64,000 bases of DNA. Origin: Methanomassiliicoccaceae archaeon COG_1. Lineage in GTDB: Archaea; Thermoplasmatota; Thermoplasmata; Methanomassiliicoccales; Methanomethylophilaceae. Position 1 is the stretch's first letter. Each line of letters starts with the position of its first letter. The notes beneath the pieces are model-generated. The model did no database searches. It was given only the letters and a program-made list of their open reading frames with translations, and was not told the origin of the DNA. Position numbers and translations under genes: made by a program. This document shows, in pieces, positions 8,024-17,108 of the stretch. The stretch covers positions 62,001 to 126,000 of the forward strand of contig JAQQTI010000002.1 in the NCBI GenBank assembly GCA_028561875.1, written 5' to 3'.

Positions 8024-10054
8024 ATGGAACTTGATTTCAAAGGTAGAGTAAACAATATAAGAGTCCCCAATGGTTCTGGACTCGATACTGTACTTGAAGC
8101 TGTTGTCAATTCCATTCAAGCTATGGATGCTGATTCTGACAATCCCTATATCAAGATCAGGCTTATTTCAAATCAAAAGACACTTGATGGGAAAGAGTCT
8201 TCGCAAATAACAGGTTTTGTTATCGAAGATAATGGGGTGGGATTTACTGATGTGAATTATCAATCATTCAAAAAGGTAGACTCCATGCATAAATTCATTC
8301 TTGGCTGTAAAGGTATCGGGAGATTGAGTTGGCTTAAAGTATTCGATAATGTGATGGTCGATAGTGTTTATTGTCAAGATGGGAAGAAATATCGTAGACA
8401 ATTTTCGTTCAGTCTGGATGCCGATGGTGTTTATGGTGGCGATGAACCCGAACCATCATCTCTTCCGATTCGTACTATAATCAGTCTTGAAAATTGTAAA
8501 TCCATTTATTTCAATAGTATTCAATCTGGGCCCAAAGCCTTGGCTACTAAGATATTTGACCATTGTATTGCTTATTTCCTTCATGGTAAGAAACAACCGA
8601 TCATTCGTATCGAGGGATCAGATGAAATAGAGATTGTCAATGACATCTATGATTCTATTCAAGATAGAATAATACAACATCCTAAACCTATTTTAATTGG
8701 TAATTATGAATTTGATTTATATCCTGTAAGCTTTCAACAACTAACTGGAGATAATGGAATATCGTTATGTGCAAACGATCTTGAAGTTAAGACTGTTCTC
8801 AAATTCGATCGCACATATATGGATTCCGACAATCAGGAGTTTCGTTACAAGTGTTTTGTTTATAGCCCTCTTCTTGATGAACGCGTCAATTCTAGTAGAG
8901 ATGGCTTTGATTTAGGTGATAAGAGCAGACTTATTCCTGATTATGAAATGCCTTGTATAAAAGAAATTATGGATGCTATCAATCCGATATGTGATGAATT
9001 TTTAAAACCATATTCTGAAACCTATGTACGTAATTGTTCTCAAAGATTAAAGAAATTTGTAGAGTCCGAATCTGGATGTATGTTTTCCGCTACAGTGAAA
9101 TATGATCCAGAGTTGATATCTTCAATCAAACCAGAAATGACCGATGAGGAACTATATCGCAAATGTTCTGATAGTCAATCTAAAATGGAATCACAAATTA
9201 TATTCAACCCTAATAGAAAAAAGGGTCCAGTAGATGATTCCTCGGCTATTGAAGAACATCTTGATAAAATAACGAATCTTCAGAAGGATCAACTGACCAG
9301 ACTCATAATACATCGTGGTCTTATCCTTTCTGCGTTTGATGAACGTTTAGAAGCAATACAATCTGAATATAAGGACGATAAAATCAAGTTCAGCTATGAA
9401 TTAGAATCGGTCATACACGACATAATCCTCCCTCGTGGTACTGATAGGAAGAATAGAGCCATACTGGAAACATGTAATCTGTGGATTATCGACGATCGTC
9501 TCGAATATTATGCTTTCTATGGTGCTTATTCTGACAGAAATCTTTGTGACATATCCGATAATGAGTCTAAACTTCGTCCAGATATTTTCCTTTTCGGTGA
9601 TATAACAGAAAGCATGGAAGCTAAAAGTATCTGCATTATCGAATTGAAACGTCCTGGCCGTAAAGATGTCAACATCATCGAACAAATCTATGATTATATT
9701 GATGCCCTTAAGCATTCAAAAATACCAAATTATCGTGGAGAAAAAGTATCGATTACAGATGGGACGGTCTTTTATTGCTATGCTATCTGTAATACCGCGG
9801 TTGATGACATCAAGACTCTTGCAAGTAGAAATCAGATGAAGCCTATGTTCGGAGACAGGGGATTTTTTAATTGGAACAGAGAATATAATTGTTCCATAGA
9901 TCTTATCGATCATCATAAAATATTCGCTGATGCTAAAATGCGCAATAAGGTCTTTTTCTCGATTATAGGAATGGATACATCATCTGATATGGTCAAAGTA
10001 CAAAAAGGACCTCAGTTGATGATCAATCTGAATTCGGAAATAGATGGGGCATAA
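8024..10054 (+). CDS. GHKL ATPase fused to a PD-(D/E)XK-like nuclease, candidate defence protein
   Basis: The N-terminal domain is an Hsp90/MutL-like ATPase with N-box E25xxxN29 (LEAVVNSIQAMD), D69NGVG (IEDNGVGF) and the glycine motif GCKGIGR at 94-100. The C-terminal third has a PD-(D/E)XK-type pattern: RPD520 followed by E540-L-K542 in ICIIELKRPG. ATPase-plus-nuclease proteins of this sort are often standalone antiviral genes, but I do not recognise this as a named system. The start is set at ATG 8024, preceded by GAAGGT; an in-frame TTG at 8009 and ATG at 8018 are alternatives. Base composition is strikingly AT-rich, unlike the flanking core genes, indicating transfer. It is bracketed by the repeated fragments at 7744-7984 and 10069-10161. 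Confidence 0.8.
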   Translation: MELDFKGRVNNIRVPNGSGLDTVLEAVVNSIQAMDADSDNPYIKIRLISNQKTLDGKESSQITGFVIEDNGVGFTDVNYQSFKKVDSMHKFILGCKGIGRLSWLKVFDNVMVDSVYCQDGKKYRRQFSFSLDADGVYGGDEPEPSSLPIRTIISLENCKSIYFNSIQSGPKALATKIFDHCIAYFLHGKKQPIIRIEGSDEIEIVNDIYDSIQDRIIQHPKPILIGNYEFDLYPVSFQQLTGDNGISLCANDLEVKTVLKFDRTYMDSDNQEFRYKCFVYSPLLDERVNSSRDGFDLGDKSRLIPDYEMPCIKEIMDAINPICDEFLKPYSETYVRNCSQRLKKFVESESGCMFSATVKYDPELISSIKPEMTDEELYRKCSDSQSKMESQIIFNPNRKKGPVDDSSAIEEHLDKITNLQKDQLTRLIIHRGLILSAFDERLEAIQSEYKDDKIKFSYELESVIHDIILPRGTDRKNRAILETCNLWIIDDRLEYYAFYGAYSDRNLCDISDNESKLRPDIFLFGDITESMEAKSICIIELKRPGRKDVNIIEQIYDYIDALKHSKIPNYRGEKVSITDGTVFYCYAICNTAVDDIKTLASRNQMKPMFGDRGFFNWNREYNCSIDLIDHHKIFADAKMRNKVFFSIIGMDTSSDMVKVQKGPQLMINLNSEIDGA

Positions 10055-10068
10055 GGCCCCAATAAGTT

Positions 10069-10161
10069 TCAGGCTTCAAGACCGTGCTTGTACAGCCATT
10101 CTGAGATCCCATCGAATCCGGGATAAAGTTTCATTCTATCGTCGATGGTTCTCTTCTTATC
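10069..10161 (-). pseudogene. Gene 3' fragment B, copy 2
   Basis: Second copy of the segment ending LYKHGLEA on the minus strand, 15 bases beyond the GHKL-nuclease gene. Similarity to 7744-7836 is over 85% by eye and starts at the same distance after each cargo gene (…TTTCAGGC…). An open frame continues towards 10359 but its upstream part shares nothing with copy 1. A start at 10161 would give a peptide of 31 residues (MDKKRT…), so a real mini-gene cannot be excluded. Confidence 0.55.
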
Positions 10162-10213
10162 CATCGGACTCAGAGAGAAATCGCATTCGATAGCTGCGAC
10201 CTCCTTGAGTATG

Positions 10214-12184
10214 ACGTGAATTCGGCACGTTGAGAAATCTTTTATTTTCGGCGTGAAAACGTCGTCTTTCTTCGGGATCCGGGGTGGTTTTCCCGGATTT
10301 CCGTGACGGTCGGCATAGCATCCGCTGGGATATGCTGCGTACCGGATGACAGAACGCACGCACGTTATTTATAGTTTAGCGATATATATCGGGCTAAAGC
10401 CCGATTATAATCACTAAAAATTCTTGGCCGCACGCGTACCCTGCGAGGATCCGGGCTTGTGAAGACGTACAGGGTAACTGCCATGGCATTGGACCGTTCG
10501 AGGGACAGGGGATACGTGGGCCTGAGGGCCGCGTCAGCCTTGGCCATGGCGCTGTTCGAGCAATCCGGCATGAGGGAGCTCCTCGATCGGAGGATACCGG
10601 TGGACAAACGGCGCAAGCCCACCGTCGGTTTCGCGGTGAAGGCACTCATCGGGGACATGATGGGACACGCCGACCGCAGGGCTCTGAGCAGGGTATCGGA
10701 TCCGTTCATGTCCGCACCCGTCTCCGAACTCTTCGGGGAGAAGGTGGACCTGAAGGGTCTTGGCCCCACCGCTCTGGCGAGGGACCTCGACATCATGTTC
10801 GGGAAGGACCTCCCTTCTCTGGCTTACGACTGCTACCGCCTCCTCGCCTCGAGGTACGGGCTGGATTCCAGCATCTTCAACATCGATTCCGCCAACTTCG
10901 GCGTATCCGCCAAGGAGAAGAGGGCGGACATCGAAGGCGCTGCGGCACCGGAGTGGTGCGGCATCCCAAGGATTCCAGGGACAGGCTGGTCTACAGCCTC
11001 CTTTCGGTGACGGACGAGAACGGTATCGTCTGCTACGAGAGACCCTACGACGGGGCCGCCGCGGACTCCGAGATGGACCGCGGAGCGATAGGGTTCCTTT
11101 CGGAGAAAGTGGATCCTTCGGCCACCACTTTGGTGGCCGACTGCAAGATCGCCACCGCCCCTCTGGTGGACCTGATGACGTCCAGGGGATTCGGGTTCGT
11201 AGCGAAGTGTCCGGAGAACTTCGGAGGGAAGATCAGGGAAGATATCGTGTATTCCGTATCCACGGGCATCATGGATCCCTCCTCCGTCAGGGACGGGTGG
11301 GGGATCTACGATACCGATGCAGAGGTGGACGGGAGGATGCTGAGGTTCGTGGCCTATCGGACATCGGATGATATCGAAGCGGGCATAGAGTACCACCGGG
11401 AGCAGGACCTGAAGGAGTCTCAGGCAATCTTCGGCCGTTTCCAATCCAGACTGTTCAACTGCGGGGAGGACGCTCGCAGAGGAATCCTCGAGGCTCTGAA
11501 GGAGAACACGGACTCGGCCTACGATGTGAAGTGGAGCATCTCCCGAGTGGAATCCCGTTCCTACGGGCACAGGGGAAGGCCGAGGAAGGGAGAGGAGCCG
11601 TCCGTGAGAACGGAATATCGGGTGGACGTCTCTCTGGAGTTCGACGAGGAGAGGGCCAAGGAGCTCTCGAAGGACCGCAGCGTGAGGGTCCTGGTCACCA
11701 ACCTGCCAAGGGCCAACGAGGATGAGGAGAACATCCGCTTCGGGGCCGCCGCGGACACGGTGCTGCTCACGTATCTGGGGCAGTACCACATCGAACACGC
11801 GTTCCGGCTGATGAAGGACGGGATGTCCATGAAGTGCGTGTACATCCAGAAGCCATCGAGGGAGGACTCGATGATGTTCGTGATCTCCCTGGCCACCATG
11901 CTGACGGATCTGGCGGACCATGTGCTGAAGAGGGAGGGCATCGACACCACCTTCACTGACTTCGTGAAGCGTTCGGTCTCCCTGATACTCGAGAGGGATC
12001 CCGTCACGGGTTCGGAGCATTTCATGGGGCCGACCATCCTCGCGGACGAGTTCATGGTCATAGCGGAAGCGTTGGGCATCGATACGGACAGGCTCATGGG
12101 GTGAAAGAGCCAGACCCTGTAGAACGTACAGCGTGAGCTATCGACAAACCGATTTTCATTCAGGACAAAGTGCCGAATTCACGT
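10214..12184. mobile_element. IS1634/IS4-like insertion sequence with inverted ends
   Basis: ACGTGAATTCGGCAC at 10214-10228 is repeated in inverted orientation at 12170-12184, and the match resumes at TTG after one mismatch. This gives candidate 18-base terminal inverted repeats around a 1.97-kb element that holds a single DDE transposase gene. No target duplication could be seen by eye. The element sits at the downstream edge of fragment B copy 2 and may have truncated it. Confidence 0.6.
10459..12104 (+). pseudogene. IS1634/IS4-type transposase, frameshifted
   Basis: Two overlapping frames together encode one DDE transposase of about 550 residues. The first frame (10459 to about 10952) ends after the first catalytic Asp region (FNIDSANFG); the second (about 10953-12104) carries the second Asp (LVADCKIATAP) and the late Glu (IEHAFRLMKDG). 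Joining them needs a -1 shift near GCACCGGAGTGG. No convincing slippery heptamer is visible, so mutation is more likely than programmed frameshifting. The start used is GTG at 10459. The second IS1634-like gene at 18851 is also frameshifted but at another site. Confidence 0.85.
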
Positions 12185-12293
12185 TCGATATCAATCAGCC
12201 GGAATCGGCTGACGATGATGAGATCCGGACCTACAGCGAGACATGACCTAGTGATACTTTAGCGGGAGATTAGGTTATTAGGCCCGATACCGA

Positions 12294-15200
12294 TTAAAGT
12301 CCGAAATATCTCTCGTAATACTGCTTGAGTTCTTCGATGATTTGTTCCTTGTTCTGACTCCTTGTGGAACCGAACCTGGACATTGGTGGCATGATCTTGT
12401 CGATGTCTGTGCCGGTTGTCTTGAAATTGGCGTCGCGGAACGCAATATCCATGAACTTCACAGTTTCATCGTGCTTCAGATCGTATTTCTATATTATGTA
12501 TTCGAGATCGACCTGCTTCTGAGCATCTACATATCTCTTCCAGTCCTCACCGAGCTCTGAATCTCCAGAGGGATCTACCTCCCGGATAAATTGCAGAATG
12601 AGTTCTTTCTTGCTGCGCAGATTCATGCTAGAGCTTATCGCCCTTTCCAGATCAACCAGAATTTCTTTGCCTCTGTCGTTCTTGTCATGGTATTTTGCAA
12701 CCATGGCGAGGATGTAATCGATGTTGATCTCATCCTGCCTGACGAGTTCCATCTCGAACACTACATCTAAGGTAATCTGGACCTTCTCCTTGGGTTTCTT
12801 GATCTGCTGATAGATGTCCAGGTATTTTCCTTTGTAATCTTGCAGTTGTCTTTCAGAAAGTGTGGTGTCTTCCTCGAATTTATCGAAAGCGACCAAGATG
12901 TTCCTGAGACGTAGTATCGTGCCGAATAATGCGATGAACTGCTTGGCACGGGTCTCCCCAAGAATCTGTTCCTCGATAGGGAAATCCTCCAGAAGTCTCT
13001 TGACCTGGTCCAAATAACCGTTGACATGCTTCCCGTTCTCGTCCTCATATCCGTTGTAATAATCCTCGTAAGGCCTCAGGAGGACGGTGCTGCACGCACC
13101 CTGGTCCCCGAACAGGGATATTGCGGCTTCGACCTGTTTGCGGAGGTTCCTGAAGCATACGATGTTCCCATACTTCTTGACAGAGTTAAGGATTCTGTTG
13201 GTACGGGAGAATGCCTGTATGAGCCCGTGCATCTGCAAGAACTTGTCCACCCATAAGGTATTGAGAGTGGTCGCATCGAATCCGGTCAGGAACATGTTGA
13301 CCACAATCAGAAGATCGATCTCACGGTTCTTCATCCTCTGAGACAGATCTTTGTAATAATTCTGGAAACTGTCACTCTCGGTGCTGAAATTGGTATTGAA
13401 AGTCGTGTTGTAATCCTTAATCGCATCCGCGAGGAAATCACGATCGGTCTTATCGAGGCCTTCGGTGGACATCGTCCCGGAATCAAGAATTACCTCGTCC
13501 TGATCATCACCGTTCGGTGAATAGCTATATATGGTGGCGATGCGAAGATTCTTGCCTGAAATCCTAATCTGTTCTTTGAACTCGTTGTAATATGCCTTAG
13601 CTACAGGGATGGAGGCTACAGCGAAGATGGAATTGAAACCGGAAACCGTCCTTCCTTTGAACTTATATGCAGTGCCAGCAAATGTTTTCTGATCGTAATG
13701 GTCGAGGATGTACTTGGTGACGAGGGAGATCCTTTCAGGAGATAGGAGGATTCCTTCTTTCTCGATTCCCTGAACCGGTTCGTCACTTATGTCGTCCGCA
13801 GCACGGATGGTCTTTACATAATCGACATTGAACGGAAGAACATTCTGATCATTGATCGCATTGATAATGGTGTATGTATGAAGTCTATCCCCGAATGCGT
13901 CCTGAGTAGTGCGCAACGTGGGGTTCTTCCCGCTGACGGAATTGACGGTGAAGATAGGTGTACCGGTGAATCCGAAAAGATGGTATCTCTTGAAACTCTT
14001 GGTGATGAGGGTGTGCATCTCACCGAACTGGGAACGGTGACATTCATCGAAGATTAGGACGACATGTTTGTTATAGATCTCATGTTTCTTGTTCTTCTTG
14101 ACGAAAATCTCCAATTTTTGGATGGTCGTTACGATGATTCTTGCACTCGGATCTCCGAGCTGTCTGGTGAGAATAGCGGTATTGTTGTTGCCGTTAGCTG
14201 CCCCCTTCTCGAACCGATCGTACTCCTTCATGGTCTGGTAGTCGAGGTCCTTCCTGTCCACGACGAACAGGACCTTATCAACATAACCGAGACGGGACGC
14301 AAGCTGTGCAGTCTTGAAAGAGGTGAGGGTTTTTCCTGATCCCGTGGTATGCCAAATGTACCCTCCTGCATCAAGAGCCCCCATCATCTTGTAATTGGTG
14401 GAGATCTCGATACGGTTCAGTATACGCTCTGTGGCGGCAATCTGATACGGACGCATGACCAACAGGAGGTCTTCGCTAGTGAAAACACAATAATGGGTGA
14501 GTATACTCAGCAATACATGCCTCGAAAAGAAGGTCTTGGTGAAATCTACCAGGTCAGGAATTATACGGTTCTTCCCGTCTGCCCAGAATGAGGTGAACTC
14601 GAAGCTGTTGCTGGTCTTCCTTCCCTTGCGGCGGGTGGTCTCGTTGATCTCCCTAAGATGTCCTTCGCGGGTGGTATTAGAATAATACTTGGTGTGCGTT
14701 CCGTTGGAGATTACGAAAATCTGCACGTACTCGAACAATCCGCATCCGGACCAGAAACTGTCGTTCTGATAGCGGTCGATCTGGTTGAATGCCTCTTTCA
14801 AAGGCACTCCCCTTCTCTTCAATTCAACGTGAACTAATGGAAAACCGTTTACGAGGATAGTTACGTCGTATCTGTTCTTGTACGTGCCTTCATCGGCCAC
14901 ATACTGATTGATGACCTGGGTACGATTGTTGTGGATGTTCTTCTTATCGATGAGGACAATATTCTTGGTGGTTCCATCATTCCTTTTGAGATTCTGGATG
15001 TGATCCGTCTGGATTCTTCTGCTCTTCTCGACGATACCTTCGTCGGAAGGTGCAATGCTTTGTTTGAAGAATTTCTCCCACTCAGAATCTGTGAATTGGT
15101 AATTATTCAGAAGTTCGAGTTGCTTTCTGAGATTGAGGATTAGGGACTTTTCATTGTGTATTGGCAGGTATTCATAACCCTGTCCAGTATGTTCCTTGTC

Positions 15201-15335
15201 GCCACAGAGAAGAAGGATGAATTCTTTTTCCAGATCGTACTCACTCTGATATTGATCAGATTTCTGAGTTTCTGGCACATACTCTGATACGACCGTATAC
15301 TCGTCTGTGAAAAGAACGATATTGTATTCACTCAT
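12294..15335 (-). CDS. hsdR: Type I restriction enzyme HsdR with in-frame amber codon
   Basis: HsdR is the ATP-dependent translocase and nuclease subunit of type I restriction enzymes. An N-terminal PD-(D/E)XK nuclease is visible at D157 and E171-L-K173 (LVHVELKRRG). The motor has Walker A TGSGKT at 331-336, Walker B FDECHRSQ and FTGTP. An amber TAG at 12489-12491 (codon 949) interrupts the gene, but the same frame continues 64 codons to TAA at 12294-12296. That extension contains the conserved HsdR C-terminal block TTGTDIDKIMPPMSRFG and the closing helix IIEELKQYYERYFGL. Full length would be 1013 residues, normal for the family; 948 would be truncated. TAG readthrough (pyrrolysine) or a nonsense mutation are the two explanations. 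It overlaps the upstream gene by ATGA. Confidence 0.93.
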
Positions 15336-15985
15336 CTCTTAGATTCCGTTCCTTTGATTCTTGTAATTAATTTGGCCTTTAAATCGTCCGATGTTGAGTA
15401 TGCAATAATATTGTCTCCGCTAACATCAAAATGAGGCTTGTTGTCTGAATGAAAATAACTGTCTTTGCAGGTGAGAATCAACTGAATTGGATGATTGCAT
15501 AAACTCAAACCTTTAGCGATGCCTGCTTCGTAATATACTCCCCCACGATTGTTTGTTAAATCAGCAATCAAAAAAATAGAATTGCTAATGTCCTTCACAA
15601 TTTCTTCGATTATTGAACCATTGAATTGTTTTTCATCAATCCTTCTACAAGAATAATTACACTCCTTTATGGCAGGAACATATCCATTATCGTAATAATT
15701 CTGCATCTCTTCAGAAAACCACATTGCTACAAAAACCTGGTTGCGCTCTGTAATTTCAGGTAGAGTTAGAGTATGATTTAAGGTATTGATTAGAGCCCTT
15801 AATCTATTTAAATAGTCAAATGAACCCCCGTATTCTTTAACTTGAGCAATAAGTCTATAAAGCTCTCTATTATCCACATTGGATTCCTTAAAAAATAACT
15901 CAGCTTCATACACCCAAATGTAAATCTGCCGATCTGACTGAAGATGATTACTTTGTTCTATTAATTCCTCGAGATTCTTGAACAT
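15332..15985 (-). CDS. Nucleoside 2-deoxyribosyltransferase/TIR-like protein inside the hsd operon
   Basis: The 217-residue protein has a helical N-terminal region (1-80) and a C-terminal Rossmann-like domain with the pattern of nucleoside deoxyribosyltransferase/TIR-like proteins: QVFVAMWFSEEM, then ADLTNNRGGVYYEAGIAKGL, with E153 as likely nucleophile. In this superfamily such domains cleave N-glycosidic bonds (nucleosides or NAD) or bind nucleotides, and several serve in phage defence. The start is ATG at 15985, one base after the hsdS stop; in-frame ATGs at 15997 and 16051 are alternatives. Its stop overlaps the hsdR start as ATGA, so it is cotranscribed and translationally coupled with restriction genes. 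It is AT-rich compared with hsdM and hsdR. Exact activity is unknown. Confidence 0.8.
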   Translation of the reverse strand: MFKNLEELIEQSNHLQSDRQIYIWVYEAELFFKESNVDNRELYRLIAQVKEYGGSFDYLNRLRALINTLNHTLTLPEITERNQVFVAMWFSEEMQNYYDNGYVPAIKECNYSCRRIDEKQFNGSIIEEIVKDISNSIFLIADLTNNRGGVYYEAGIAKGLSLCNHPIQLILTCKDSYFHSDNKPHFDVSGDNIIAYSTSDDLKAKLITRIKGTESKR

Positions 15986-15986
15986 A

Positions 15987-17108
15987 TCAACACCCATCAA
16001 ATGATAACAGCAAGCTACGATAGAATTCATACTGCTTTTGACGAACTTCAATTTCTGCAGGGATGCCTTGACTTAAATCGTTACATAATGAATCAAATTT
16101 ATCCAGCGTATCTGTTATTTTTGATTGTTCAAACAGATTTACTAAAGGTATCATTATTTTAGAGAGAGCCTCTTTATTGATGTGTGGGACCCCTGCACCT
16201 CTTTTTGTCCCAATAAGCGTTGATTGAATCCGCTTAAGACAGTAATATAAATATTTGTGAGTTAAAAGACTCGTATCGGGGTCTATTGTAAATGTATCTG
16301 AAACATAAATCGGCACATCCCAATAACTAACATAACCTGCATTTATGCCTGATCTGGCAATAACAACTGATTCGCCGGAGCGATTAAATTGATTATGATA
16401 AAACGCTGGTTCCATGCCTCCTGAAATGACAGGGATGTTGCCTTCAGACACGTCCTGTTTTGTTACATACCCGCCCTTGGAAAAAACAGTCACGTCTTTC
16501 AAAGAAACCCACCTCACTCCGAGTCTCTCTCTCTCTCTCCTCAGGAGTAAGATGTCGAACGACAGCAGCTTATCGCGATAATACTCGTATTGTTTCTTCC
16601 TTGCTGTAAGCTCTGCTGTAAGCTCTGCTGTAAGCTCTGTAAAAGAATCAAGAATACGGACGATTTCTTCCTGGATTTCTAATGGTGGGATAGGAATGGC
16701 CAAAGATTCAATAGATGTGTGTGAAAGGCGAGGAATACTCGCCTTTCTTACCTGACTCAATAATTTACTTTGATTCTGCAACAGTACATGATAGATATAC
16801 CGTGATGAGATTGTTTCCGGACATTTGCAGGTAAAACAATCATCGGCCGCCCAATACTCTTCAACGCTATATCCAATTTCTCCAGCCGCACCAGCACAAA
16901 TAATGAATGTGCTATTTTTTGGACAGTTATAATCAGTATGGTAGCCCAAAGGTTTCAAACTATTCTGGTAAACCGGAAATCCAGAATCATGAGATAGTTG
17001 GTTTTTGACTACACGGGTTCCCCTTACTAAAGAAATAACCTCCCCAAGCTTCTTGTATACTCCCCCATTAGGACAGCGATCCAGCAGCAAATCATTCAAC
17101 TTGTTCAA
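15987..17108 (-). CDS. hsdS: Type I restriction-modification specificity subunit HsdS
   Basis: HsdS carries two target-recognition domains that determine the bipartite DNA site and joins HsdM to HsdR. The protein of 373 residues shows the two-fold layout: TRD1 (about 15-150), a conserved helix with ARKKQYEYYRDKLLSF, TRD2 (about 200-330) and a second helix with EVRQKQYEFYRSLLLSF. The first helix is preceded by three tandem TAEL-like units (ELTAELTAELTA), the same spacer repeat that in the EcoR124 family sets the distance between half-sites. Start is TTG at 17106-17108, directly after the hsdM stop. One hsdS only is present. Confidence 0.95.
   Translation of the reverse strand: MNKLNDLLLDRCPNGGVYKKLGEVISLVRGTRVVKNQLSHDSGFPVYQNSLKPLGYHTDYNCPKNSTFIICAGAAGEIGYSVEEYWAADDCFTCKCPETISSRYIYHVLLQNQSKLLSQVRKASIPRLSHTSIESLAIPIPPLEIQEEIVRILDSFTELTAELTAELTARKKQYEYYRDKLLSFDILLLRRERERLGVRWVSLKDVTVFSKGGYVTKQDVSEGNIPVISGGMEPAFYHNQFNRSGESVVIARSGINAGYVSYWDVPIYVSDTFTIDPDTSLLTHKYLYYCLKRIQSTLIGTKRGAGVPHINKEALSKIMIPLVNLFEQSKITDTLDKFDSLCNDLSQGIPAEIEVRQKQYEFYRSLLLSFDGC
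16602..16641. repeat. 12-base tandem repeat in hsdS linker
   Basis: Three copies of a 12-base unit (GTAAGCTCTGCT on the plus strand) encode the TAEL repeats of HsdS. Because 12 is a multiple of three, gain or loss of a unit keeps the frame but changes the spacing of the two recognition domains by four residues. Confidence 0.8.

Noticed and set aside
16602..16641. Short tandem repeats as a possible CRISPR remnant
   Set aside because: The units are 12 bases, contiguous without spacers, and encode the TAEL linker of HsdS. No CRISPR array or cas gene is present in the window.
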